From assembly GCA_009691855.1 (NCBI GenBank), contig SIAI01000005.1:83437-147436 (forward strand): a stretch of DNA of 64,000 bases, given 5' to 3'. The notes beneath the pieces were generated by a model that was not told where the DNA came from, searched no databases, and saw nothing but the letters and a program-made list of their open reading frames with translations. A program made the translations under genes and the position numbers. This stretch comes from Planctomycetota bacterium. Lineage in GTDB: Bacteria > Planctomycetota > UBA1135 > GCA-002686595. Shown here in pieces: positions 56,431 to 64,000 of the stretch. How positions within the stretch are numbered: the stretch's first letter is position 1; each line of letters opens with the position of its first letter.

Positions 56431-57204
56431 ATGACGCGCGCCCCGCTCTCCTGCTGCATCATCGCCATGGACGAGGAGGAGCGCCTCGGCGCGTGCCTCG
56501 ACTCGGTCGCCTTCTGCGACGAGATCGTGGTGGTGGACTCGCACTCCAGCGACAGGACGCGCGAGCTCGCCGCCGCGCGCGGCGCGCGCGTGATCGAGCG
56601 CGACTGGCCGGGACACGTGGCGCAGAAGGAGTTCGCCGTGCGCGCCGCGCAGCACGACTGGGTGCTGTGCGTGGATGCCGACGAGCGCGTCTCGCCCGAG
56701 CTGCGCGCCGAGATCGAGGCCCTGCGCGCGCAGGGCTTTCCGGCCCACGCGGGCTGGCGTTTCCCGCGCCTGACGCACTACCTCGGCACCTGGGTGCGTC
56801 ACGGCACCTGGTACCCCGACCTGCAGCTGCGCCTGTTCGATCGCCGCCGCGGCAAGTGGGGCGGGCACGATCCGCACGATCGCGTCGAGCTGGCCGCGGG
56901 CGCGAGCGTCGCGCGCCTCGGCGGCGACCTGTTCCACCATCCGTATCGCAACCTGGCCGAGCACCTGGCCACCATCGAGCAGTACACGACGATCATGGCG
57001 CGCGGGCTGTTCGAGCGCGGCCGGCGCGCGTCGCTCGCCGACCTCGTGCTGCGCCCGTGGGTGCGCTTCCTGCGCTTCTACGTGCTGAAGCGCGGCTTCC
57101 TGCTCGGTCGCAAGGGCCTGGTCCTGGCACTGCTCGCCGCGCACTACGTGCGCCTGAAGTACATCAAGCTGTCGTTGCTGGAGCGCGGGGAGCGCGTGGC
57201 ATGA
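56431..57204 (+). CDS. Glycosyltransferase family 2 (WaaE/KdtX-like)
   Basis: A 257-residue GT-A enzyme. It has CCIIAMDEEERLGACLDS at the N-terminus, VVVDSHSSDRTRELA near residue 32, the DxD-type motif CVDADERVSPEL near 75, and the distinctive WYPDLQLRLFDRRRGKWGG segment near 127 that is typical of WaaE-like enzymes adding glucose to the LPS inner core. The C-terminus has a basic hydrophobic stretch (LRFLRFYVLKRGFLLG) suggesting membrane association. Its ATG follows the preceding stop directly, and its stop overlaps the next start. Confidence 0.85.
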   Translation: MTRAPLSCCIIAMDEEERLGACLDSVAFCDEIVVVDSHSSDRTRELAAARGARVIERDWPGHVAQKEFAVRAAQHDWVLCVDADERVSPELRAEIEALRAQGFPAHAGWRFPRLTHYLGTWVRHGTWYPDLQLRLFDRRRGKWGGHDPHDRVELAAGASVARLGGDLFHHPYRNLAEHLATIEQYTTIMARGLFERGRRASLADLVLRPWVRFLRFYVLKRGFLLGRKGLVLALLAAHYVRLKYIKLSLLERGERVA

Positions 57205-59522
57205 GCTGCTTCGCGGGGCTCCTGCTGGCCTGCGCAGCGCAGAGCGCTATGGGCTCGGCGCAAAGCGCTATGGGCGCGGAGGGCGGCGAGAGCTGGACCC
57301 TGTTCCAGGGCCTGAACGCCCACCCGCGCCTCGACTTCAGCCTGCCCAGCGGTCCGTGCGAGAGCGCGGCCGCGCGCCTGGCGGCGGCGCTGCCGAGCGG
57401 CTTCACGGCCGCGCTCGAGCCGGGCGAGCACGACCCCGGAGCCGTGCGCGTGTGCGTCGGAGCGCCGCTCGATCCGGCGCTCGAGCCCCTGGCCCTGCGC
57501 TGCGGTCTGGAACCCTTCGAGGGCGGCTTCCGCTTCCTCGGCCGCGAGTACACCGCGCCCGGCGACGCGCTCGTCTCCGTGTTCGAGGATCCCGAGCGCG
57601 CCGGCCAGCCGTTGTGCCTCGTGCTCGGCAACGACCTCGAGGCGTTGGCCGTGTACCTGGACGTGTTGCCGCGGCTCACGCGCCCGTACCTGTGGCTGTA
57701 CGCCGACGGCGAGCCGGCGCTGGAGTGTCCGCTGGCGCTGGACGGCGCGCCGCGCCTCGAGCACGTGCGCGACTACGTTGCCCGGCGAGAGGAGTACTTC
57801 GCGGCCGCCTCCACGCTGGAGTTCGAGGGTTTGCACGTGCACGCGCGCAACCCGCCCGACTTGAAGCAATGGCGCGCCTACGGCCTGGCCCTGGCCGGCG
57901 TGCGCAAGCGCATCGCGCTGTGGTTCGGCACCCAGTCGCTGCCCACGGTCGAGCTGTACCTCTACGAGCACCTCGAGGACTTCGAATGGTGTCTGGGCAC
58001 GAGCGCGCTCTCGCTGCCGAGCCGCCTGCGACCGCGCGTGCACGCGCTGCTCGCCGCGGGCATGCCCGACGACGCGGGCGCGGGCCTGGCGCGCGCGCTG
58101 GCGCGCACGGCCGGCGGCAGCACGCAGGTCACCTGGCTCGAGGACGGTCTGGCGCTGTCCGCCTGCGGACACTGGTGGCAGCGTCCGCTCGACGAGTGGA
58201 TCGCCACCCTGGCGCTGGCGAAGCTCCTGCCGGGGCCCGGCGAGGTGCTGGCGGCCGACGCCGGCGCGCGCTGGAGCGAGCACGTGTTGCAACCGGCGCG
58301 CGCGCTGCTCTTCGAGCGCGTCATGACCAGCGCGGGCGGCGATCCGCGGCGCCTGCGCGCGCTGTGGAAGGGCGCGGATCCGGAGGCCAAGAAGATCGGC
58401 GTGCTCTACCAGCGCGGGGTGCTGGAGGTGGTCCAGAACATGGCCAAGGGCAAGGCCGCGAGCCGGGTACGCGGCGCGGGAGGCAAGCTGCGCGCCGAGC
58501 GGCTGGCGGCGCTGCCGCTGCGCCACGGCGTCGCCCTGGTCGAGACGCCCGACGGCGGCTACTCGGCGCGCGCCGCCGGCGAAGCGCTGAGCGCCGCGCG
58601 CGCGCTCGGCCCCGGCGCGGACGCCGTGTCGCTGACGGTCCTGGCCGGAGCCGAGGATCCCGCGCCGCCCTGCGCCACGCTCGCGCCGCGCTCGGTGTAC
58701 GGCAGCGCCAACGATCTCGCCCTGGCCAGCGCCTGCGCGGCGGCGCGCGGGCGCGACATGCGCGTCCTGTTCGCGCTCGAGGTCCTGGCGCAGCCCAGCG
58801 GCGCGTGGGCCGACGTGCGCACCTTCACCGGCGACGAGGACTGGCAGCAGTTCTTCCGGCGCTACGAGCAGGTGGCGCTGCACTACGCGCTGCTGGCCGA
58901 GCTGCTGCGCGTGGAGCTCTTCAGCTTTGGCGCGAACCTGCGCGAGAGCACGCGCACCGAACCCCAGGGCCCCGTCCAGAACCCGGCGCTGGTCGCGCTC
59001 AAGACGGCCGGCTGGAAGGCGCTCATCGCCAAGCTGCGCGGAGCCTACGACGGCGGGCTGACCTACACCGCGCGCTTCCCCGCCGAGGCGGCCGAGGTGG
59101 GCTTTTTCGAACACCTGGACTTCGTCGGCTTGTCCTTCTTCCCGCGCCTGGCGCGCGAGGAGCGCGCGCCGACGCCGGAGGAGCTGCGGCGCACGCTGCG
59201 CGCACACCTGCAGCAGGCCCTCGACCTCGCCGTGCGCTGGAACAAGCCCCTGTTGCTGGTGCAGACCGGCTTCCCCGCGCGCGACGACTCCTGGAACCTC
59301 TCCTTCGTGCCGCGCGGCGCGAGCGATCCGGCGCCGCAGGAGCTCTACGTCGAGGCCCTCCAGGAGGCGCTCGCGCAGGGGCTCGAGAACCAGGCCGCGC
59401 TGCGCGGCTTCTACCTGTGGAGCTGGCCCGTGGCCGCGCCCGCGCCGGGTCGCGAGGCGGGCGCCTTCGCGCTGCGCGGTCGGCCAGCCGAGGCTGCCCT
59501 GGGGCGGCTGTTCGCGCGGTGA
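57201..59522 (+). CDS. Exported protein with GH113-like C-terminal domain
   Basis: A 773-residue protein, probably a lipoprotein (FAGLLLAC, Cys at 11) or secreted. A 24-bp unit repeats just after the signal (AQSAMGSAQSAMGAEG). The first 500 residues are unassigned. The C-terminal 270 residues show features of a TIM-barrel glycoside hydrolase like family 113: HYALLAELLRVELFSFGANL, KLRGAYDGGLTYTARFP, FEHLDFVGLSFFPRL and NKPLLLVQTGFPARDD (near residues 560, 615, 635 and 690). A catalytic Glu equivalent is not certain: the usual 'TEiG' position reads QTGF. The ATG at 57201 overlaps the GT2 stop and its own stop overlaps recG. Confidence 0.62.
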   Translation: MSCFAGLLLACAAQSAMGSAQSAMGAEGGESWTLFQGLNAHPRLDFSLPSGPCESAAARLAAALPSGFTAALEPGEHDPGAVRVCVGAPLDPALEPLALRCGLEPFEGGFRFLGREYTAPGDALVSVFEDPERAGQPLCLVLGNDLEALAVYLDVLPRLTRPYLWLYADGEPALECPLALDGAPRLEHVRDYVARREEYFAAASTLEFEGLHVHARNPPDLKQWRAYGLALAGVRKRIALWFGTQSLPTVELYLYEHLEDFEWCLGTSALSLPSRLRPRVHALLAAGMPDDAGAGLARALARTAGGSTQVTWLEDGLALSACGHWWQRPLDEWIATLALAKLLPGPGEVLAADAGARWSEHVLQPARALLFERVMTSAGGDPRRLRALWKGADPEAKKIGVLYQRGVLEVVQNMAKGKAASRVRGAGGKLRAERLAALPLRHGVALVETPDGGYSARAAGEALSAARALGPGADAVSLTVLAGAEDPAPPCATLAPRSVYGSANDLALASACAAARGRDMRVLFALEVLAQPSGAWADVRTFTGDEDWQQFFRRYEQVALHYALLAELLRVELFSFGANLRESTRTEPQGPVQNPALVALKTAGWKALIAKLRGAYDGGLTYTARFPAEAAEVGFFEHLDFVGLSFFPRLAREERAPTPEELRRTLRAHLQQALDLAVRWNKPLLLVQTGFPARDDSWNLSFVPRGASDPAPQELYVEALQEALAQGLENQAALRGFYLWSWPVAAPAPGREAGAFALRGRPAEAALGRLFAR

Positions 59523-61585
59523 GCGCGGCGCCCTCGCCGCTGGCGGCGCCGCTGACCACGCTGGCGGGCGTGGGCCCCGCGCGTGCGGGCATGCTGGCCG
59601 AGCTCGGGCTCGGCTCGGTGCGTGACCTGCTCCTGTTCGCACCGCGCCGCCTGGAGCGTACCGGCGAGCGCTGCCTCGTGCGCGAGGCCGTCACGCGCAC
59701 CGACGGCGAGGTCTCCGTGCTGGGCACGCTGCGCGGCCTGCGCCTGTTCCGCGCCGGTCGGCGGCGCGCGGTGCTGTCGCTGGACGTGGTCGACGAGAGC
59801 GGCGCCTTGCGCGCGCTGTTCTTCAACCAGCCCTGGCAGTTCGAGCGCCTGCGCGCGCTGGCCGCGGCGCAGAAGACGGTCGAGCTCTCGGGGCGCATCG
59901 GGAACACCAAGCAAGGCCCGGCGCTGCTCGTGCCGCGCGTGGACGCGGACCCGCCCGCCACGCGCGCGCCCGAACTCGTGCCCGTGTACGCGACCACCGC
60001 GGGCCTGGGCCAGGAGCTGCTGCGCGGCCTGACCGCGCGCGCGCTGGAGCGCTTCGGGGCCGAACTCGCCGAGCCGCTGGGTGCGGACGTGCTGGACGAG
60101 CTGGAGCTCGTGCCGCTGCCGGCCGCGGTGCGCGAGCTGCACCGGCCGAGCTCGCCCGAGGCCTTCACCGTGGCGCGCCGGCGCCTGGTGTTCGAGCGCC
60201 TGCTGGTGCTGCAGGCGCGTCTGGCGCGCACGCGCGCCGCGCGCGAGCACTCGCACGCGCGCGTCGTGCCGCTGGCGCCCGACGGCGAGCACGAGCTACT
60301 GGCGGCCCTGCCCTTCGCCGCCACCGCCGGGCAGCGGCGCGTGCTGCGCGAGGTGCTGACCGACATGAGCCAGCCGCGCGCGATGCGGCGTCTGCTGCAG
60401 GGCGACGTGGGCTCGGGCAAGACGGTTGTGGCCCTGCTGGCCTGCGCGGCGGTCGCGCGCGCCGGCGGGCAGGCGGCGCTGCTCGTGCCGACCGAGCTCT
60501 TGGCCGAGCAGCACTACTTCGGCGCACGGACCCTGCTCGAACGCCTCGATCTGCGCGCGGTGCTGCTGGTTGGCTCGTTGCGCGCGGCGGCGCGGCGCGC
60601 GGCGCTGGAGGAGGCCGCCAGCGGGCGGGCGCAGCTCGTGCTCGGCACGCACGCGCTGCTGGCTCCGGATCTCGCCTTCGCGCGCCTGGAGCTGGTGGTG
60701 GTCGACGAGCAGCAGCGCTTCGGCGTGGTGCAGAAGCAGGCCCTGCTGGAGAAGCGTCCGCAGGCGAACGACGTGCACGCGCTGCTGATGACCGCCACGC
60801 CGATCCCGCGCACGCTGGCGCTGTGCTACTACGGCGACCTCGAGACGAGCCTGCTCAAGGAGCGTCCGAGCGGCCGCGGCGCGGTCGAGACGCGCGTGGT
60901 GACGCCCGACGCGCGGCCCGGGGTGCTGCGCTTCCTGCTCGAGCGCGCGCGCGCGGGCGAGGGCATCTTCTGGGTCTGCCCGCGCATCCTGGCCGAGGAA
61001 GAGGCGGCCGCGGACGCGCGCGACAGCCGCGCCGAGGTCGCCTCGGCCGAGGATGCCGCGCGGCGCCTGCGCGCGAGCGCGCTCGCGGCGAGCGGCGTGG
61101 AGCTGGTGCACGGCCGGCTGACGAGCGCGCAGCGCGCGCAGGCGCTCGAGCGCTTCAAGCGCGGTTCCGCGCGCGTCTTGGTCGGGACCTCGATGATCGA
61201 GGTCGGCCTCGACGTGCCCACGGCCACGGTGATGGTGATCGAGGGCGCCGAGCGCTTCGGGCTGAGCCAGTTGCACCAGCTGCGCGGACGCGTGGGCCGT
61301 TCGCAACTGCCCGGCTGGTGCTTCCTGCTGGCCACGGGCGCGGGGACCGAGCGCTTGCGCTTCCTCGAGCGCACCCACGACGGCTTCGAGATCGCCGAGG
61401 AGGACCTGCGCCGGCGTGGGATGGGCGACCTGGTCGGCCTGCGCCAGGCCGGCGCGAACCTCGAAGGCCTCGACGAGGCCGACCTCGAACTCGAACTCGT
61501 GCGCCGCGCGCGCGAGCTGCTGCTGTCGGACGCGCTGCTGCGCGCGCACTACGCCGACCGCGCGCGCGATGCCGCGCTGGTGTGA
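59519..61585 (+). CDS. recG: ATP-dependent DNA helicase RecG
   Basis: A 688-residue superfamily 2 helicase that reverses stalled forks and processes branched DNA. The N-terminal wedge (OB) domain includes GVGPARAGMLAELGL and DESGALRALFFNQPW; helicase motifs are QGDVGSGKTVVA (Walker A, near residue 298), VVDEQQRFGVVQK (Walker B region, DEQQ instead of the common DEQH), MTATPIPRTLAL and TSMIEVGLDVPTATVMVIEGAERFGLSQLHQLRGRVGRS, which covers motifs V and VI. Length is typical. The GTG at 59519 overlaps the upstream stop. It is convergent with the HDOD gene, with 21 bp between them. Confidence 0.95.
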   Translation: MSAAPSPLAAPLTTLAGVGPARAGMLAELGLGSVRDLLLFAPRRLERTGERCLVREAVTRTDGEVSVLGTLRGLRLFRAGRRRAVLSLDVVDESGALRALFFNQPWQFERLRALAAAQKTVELSGRIGNTKQGPALLVPRVDADPPATRAPELVPVYATTAGLGQELLRGLTARALERFGAELAEPLGADVLDELELVPLPAAVRELHRPSSPEAFTVARRRLVFERLLVLQARLARTRAAREHSHARVVPLAPDGEHELLAALPFAATAGQRRVLREVLTDMSQPRAMRRLLQGDVGSGKTVVALLACAAVARAGGQAALLVPTELLAEQHYFGARTLLERLDLRAVLLVGSLRAAARRAALEEAASGRAQLVLGTHALLAPDLAFARLELVVVDEQQRFGVVQKQALLEKRPQANDVHALLMTATPIPRTLALCYYGDLETSLLKERPSGRGAVETRVVTPDARPGVLRFLLERARAGEGIFWVCPRILAEEEAAADARDSRAEVASAEDAARRLRASALAASGVELVHGRLTSAQRAQALERFKRGSARVLVGTSMIEVGLDVPTATVMVIEGAERFGLSQLHQLRGRVGRSQLPGWCFLLATGAGTERLRFLERTHDGFEIAEEDLRRRGMGDLVGLRQAGANLEGLDEADLELELVRRARELLLSDALLRAHYADRARDAALV

Positions 61586-61606
61586 GCGGCGCGCGGCTCG
61601 CCGGGC

Positions 61607-63139
61607 TCAGGACTTCAGCGGCGTGGTGTGAATCTCGACCTGTCCCGCGCCGCGCTCCTGCGCGCGCAGCAGCAGGCGCTGGACGACTTCGCGCAGCAGC
61701 GTGCCGTCGCTCGGCGAGCGCACCGTGCCCAGGCAGGCCCCGCCCAGCGAGACGCTGAAGCTCAGCATGCCATCCGCGAGCGGCAGGCTCAGCGTGGAGA
61801 GCTCGCTGCGCAGGCGCTCGCCCAGGGCGCGTAGGCCGAACGGGCTGGCATCGCTGAACAGCACGGCGAAGCACCCGGGCGCGAGGCGCGCGATCAGATC
61901 GTGGCGGCGGGCCAGGCGCGTGAGCAGCGCACCCAGCGCGCGCTGCGCTTCCTGCCGTGCCTCCTCGCTCGGCAGGCGCGCGAAGGCGTCGATCTCCAGG
62001 AGGTGCAGGCCCAAAGCGCGCTTCAGGCTGCCGTCCAGGCGCGCGCGCAGCTCGCGCTCCAGCTGACGCTGGAAGGCGAGTTCGTTGGCGCAGCCGGTGA
62101 GCGTATCGACGTGCGCGGGTTCGGCCAGGAAGCGCGCGCGCGCCTCGCCGTCGGACACGGCGCGCAGGGTTGCCAGCTGGCGCGCCTGGTCGAGGCCCGA
62201 GCGCAGCAGCTCGGCCCGCGCGGAATCAAGGATCTCGGCCAACGTGGGGCCACTCGGGGCGGTGAGTTCGAGCAGCTCGCTCGTCTCGCGCAGCGGGTCC
62301 TCGAGTTCCTCCAGCAGCGCGGCCAACTCGTCCTCCTCGATCTCGAACCAGCGCGCGGCGCGTTCGCTCGCCGCGCGCAACGCCGCGGCGTGGTCGCGCA
62401 GCGTGAACAGGTCGGTCACGCTCGCGGCCAGCTCCAGCACGCGCGCGAGCTGCGTCAGCTCACGGCTCGCATCCGGCGCCAGGCCGGCCGCGTCCGCGCC
62501 GTGGCGCACGGCCTGCTCGAGCATGCGCGGCAGACCCCAGCTCGCCAGCAGCGCGCTGCCCACCTCGCGGTTGTCGAAGCCGAGCTGTTCGCGCTCCAGC
62601 TCGCAACTCGGCCAGTCTCGTCCGCTGGCGCGCGTGGCAGCCAGCACCGGCGCGTAGCGCGTGTCGGCGCAGCGCGCCAGCACGACCTGCCCGATCTCGC
62701 CCAGCAGGCCGGCCAGGAAGGCCTCGTCATGGGACGGTAGGCCCGCGCGCCCGGCGAGCGCGCGCGCGGCCACCGCACGCAACAGGCTGCGGCGCCAGTA
62801 GCCTGCGTAGTCGAAGGCCCCGGCTGAACCCTCGCGCGGAATGGTCGTGACCAGCGAGAACGAGAGCGCCATCAGCTGCACGGTCTTCATCCCCAGCACG
62901 TAGCAGGCGCGCTGCAGCGTGCGCACCTCCTCGCCGAAGCCGTACAGCGACGAGTTGGCGAAGCGCAACAGGCGCGCGGTGAGCGCCGGGTCGTGGGACA
63001 GCGTCTGTGCCAGGTCTTCCAGCGTGGTGTCGTCCGCGCGACACTGGCGCACGACCTCCAGCGCCACGCCGGGCAGGGTCGGCAGATCGTCGATCCGTTC
63101 CAGGATCGACTGTAGCCAGGGATCGAGCGTGGCCGGCAT
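61607..63139 (-). CDS. HDOD-domain protein with degenerate GGDEF domain
   Basis: A 510-residue signalling protein. The HDOD domain covers about residues 10-230: LPTLPGVALEVVRQC, LSHDPALTARLLRFANSSLYG, and GLLGEIGQVVLA. A helical linker (about 230-330) leads to a GGDEF-like domain starting with DTLTGCANELAFQRQLE. The catalytic GGDEF signature is replaced by LAPGCFAVLF, so diguanylate cyclase activity is not expected; it may bind or sense nucleotides instead. Such proteins often regulate motility or surface behaviour. The ATG at 63139 follows no promoter I can defend; the upstream DNA is repeat-rich. Confidence 0.83.
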   Translation of the reverse strand: MPATLDPWLQSILERIDDLPTLPGVALEVVRQCRADDTTLEDLAQTLSHDPALTARLLRFANSSLYGFGEEVRTLQRACYVLGMKTVQLMALSFSLVTTIPREGSAGAFDYAGYWRRSLLRAVAARALAGRAGLPSHDEAFLAGLLGEIGQVVLARCADTRYAPVLAATRASGRDWPSCELEREQLGFDNREVGSALLASWGLPRMLEQAVRHGADAAGLAPDASRELTQLARVLELAASVTDLFTLRDHAAALRAASERAARWFEIEEDELAALLEELEDPLRETSELLELTAPSGPTLAEILDSARAELLRSGLDQARQLATLRAVSDGEARARFLAEPAHVDTLTGCANELAFQRQLERELRARLDGSLKRALGLHLLEIDAFARLPSEEARQEAQRALGALLTRLARRHDLIARLAPGCFAVLFSDASPFGLRALGERLRSELSTLSLPLADGMLSFSVSLGGACLGTVRSPSDGTLLREVVQRLLLRAQERGAGQVEIHTTPLKS

Positions 63140-63627
63140 CGGTGGGCGTTCCTCACCGAGGAACTGTCCGTTTCATCGGCGCGGGCGCGCCGCGCGCTGT
63201 GGACGGCGAGCGGCTTCTTGAAACTTTCCCCAGCGCGGGACGCCCGCGGGAGGAGCCGCGCAGGGCGTTCGCTGGGCACGAGGGGCGCGCGCTGGGGAGC
63301 CCGCGACGTGCGCTTCCAAAAAACAAGTCGTTCAGCGCGTGCGCCGCCAGCAACCCAACGCAGCGTGGAGACGCGGACAGCGCGGAGCGCCACGGAGGAA
63401 GAACGTGGAGCGGGGGCGGGAGACCTGCGGAGCGTCGGATTCCAGCAGGCTGAACCGCGGAGGCCCATGCTCCTTCCTTCTCCGCGAGTCTCCGCGCTCT
63501 CTGCGTCTCCGCGCTGCGCTTTCCTCCACTCCAGGAGTCTTGCTCGCCGTGCAGGTGGCCGACGAATAGAAGGTCAGCGGACCTGGGCAGCCTGTTCTTC
63601 CTGACGGCCCGCCTGCGGCGGGTAAGC
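63140..63627. repeat. Repeat-rich gap with an imperfect inverted repeat (63362-63520)
   Basis: In this gene-free stretch, the left arm AGCGTGGAGACGCGGACAGC (63362 onward) is the imperfect reverse complement of the right arm ending GTCTCCGCGCTGCGCT (63473-63520), and the arms extend about 45 bp with an inner GGAAG/CTTCC. The ends have no CTAG or TA, so it differs from the MITE-like families. A short stretch at 63312-63333 (CTTCCAAAAAACAAGTCGTTCAG) echoes the start of the 240-bp repeat. No coding region could be supported. Confidence 0.6.
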
Positions 63628-63866
63628 GGCTTCCAAAGAACAAACGGTTCAGAAAGACTCGCCCGACTCGGGCCTGACGAGCCGGTGCTTGTTCTTTCCT
63701 CACCGGGCCCGCCTTCGGCGGGTAGAGCGGCTCAGAGTGTGAGCAACAATCCAATCCCGGCGAGCTTCGAGGCCTTTGGGGCGCGAGGGACTCGCGCCCA
63801 GGGGGTTCGAGCGTGAGCAAGAACACCCGCGCCAGAGCGGCGCGGGATTCTTGCTCACGCTCTCAG
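63628..63866. repeat. 240-bp dispersed repeat, copy 2
   Basis: The direct repeat of 40761-41000, about 90% identical by eye. It has the same long hairpin near its right end (63813-63858) and a GGGGCGCGAG/CTCGCGCCC hairpin within. Here it lies upstream of the HDOD gene and next to no gene end, so a terminator role specific to one gene is unlikely. The stretch after it (63867-64000) has a short CGGGCTGCAGCCCG palindrome and a CCTCCCCCGC-rich tail but no gene I can support. Confidence 0.8.
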
Positions 63867-64000
63867 CGCGGGCTGCAGCCCGCAACCCGATGAGACCTCA
63901 TGCGCCCGCGCTGAGTTCTTGTTGGCGGGGGAGGCAGACCCTCCCCCGCGACTCCTCCTCCAGGCCAGGCGCGACACGCGGCCTCCCCCTCCTCGCCGCT

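Noticed and set aside
40761..63866. The 22.9-kb stretch between the two 240-bp repeats as a composite transposon or island
   Set aside because: The interval holds ordinary chromosomal genes such as recG with matching composition, no transposase, and copy 1 lies at a natural gene end; two dispersed repeat copies are a simpler explanation.

Overview
The window is a very GC-rich (roughly 70% by eye), densely packed bacterial chromosome segment. It encodes outer-membrane and lipopolysaccharide functions (LptE-like and BamD-like lipoproteins, WaaE-, WaaG- and WaaP-like proteins), a complete 14-gene NADH dehydrogenase operon, and a diadenylate cyclase. Together with ECF, HDOD, SGNH and carboxypeptidase-regulatory-like proteins, this suits a Gram-negative planctomycete-like lineage. 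That placement is inference: there is no rRNA and I could run no search. I saw no tRNA, rRNA, CRISPR array, integrase or intact transposase.

Layout. 1-14032 (minus): a run from ftsH through folP, a cdaA-cdaR fusion, glmM, tsaB, alr, a giant AsmA-like protein and manC to a truncated ruvX. It combines the ftsH-folP-glmM and cdaA-cdaR-glmM neighbourhoods. 14162-17866 (minus): an overlapping set of CBS/CorC protein, recO, BamD-like and LptE-like lipoproteins. 18132-21104 (plus): an ECF sigma factor, then hutI-ftcD for histidine breakdown. 21373-26957: a small secreted protein (minus), then PilZ, GNAT, aminotransferase, citrate synthase and M32 carboxypeptidase (plus). 26965-40606 (minus): nuoA-N in canonical order. 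40997-45331 (minus): a VWA protein and a carboxypeptidase-regulatory-like membrane protein. 45490-47463 (plus): a lipoprotein with calcium-loop repeats. 47639-55259 (minus): a phospholipase C-like protein, four methyltransferases, a WaaP-like kinase, an SGNH hydrolase, a lipoprotein and a glycosyltransferase. 55336-61585 (plus): two glycosyltransferases, a secreted protein with a GH113-like domain, and recG. 61607-63139 (minus): an HDOD protein with a degenerate GGDEF domain. 63140-64000: repeat-rich DNA with no gene I can support.

The most unusual signal is a set of five 165-190 bp near-perfect palindromes (four sequence families) bounded by TA, usually within CTAG. They look like MITEs that duplicate TA. 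Four of the five supply the TAG stop codon of the adjacent gene, and the fifth lies nested at the same junction. Deleting them in silico restores tightly spaced operon junctions, so they seem to have inserted into stop codons while keeping them as stops. One sits between nuoB and nuoC; two are nested in one junction. A different 240-bp repeat with a strong hairpin occurs at 40761 and 63628. Several genes (gltA, a GNAT gene, alr, hutI) have a -10-like box 8-9 nt before the start codon, suggesting leaderless transcripts.
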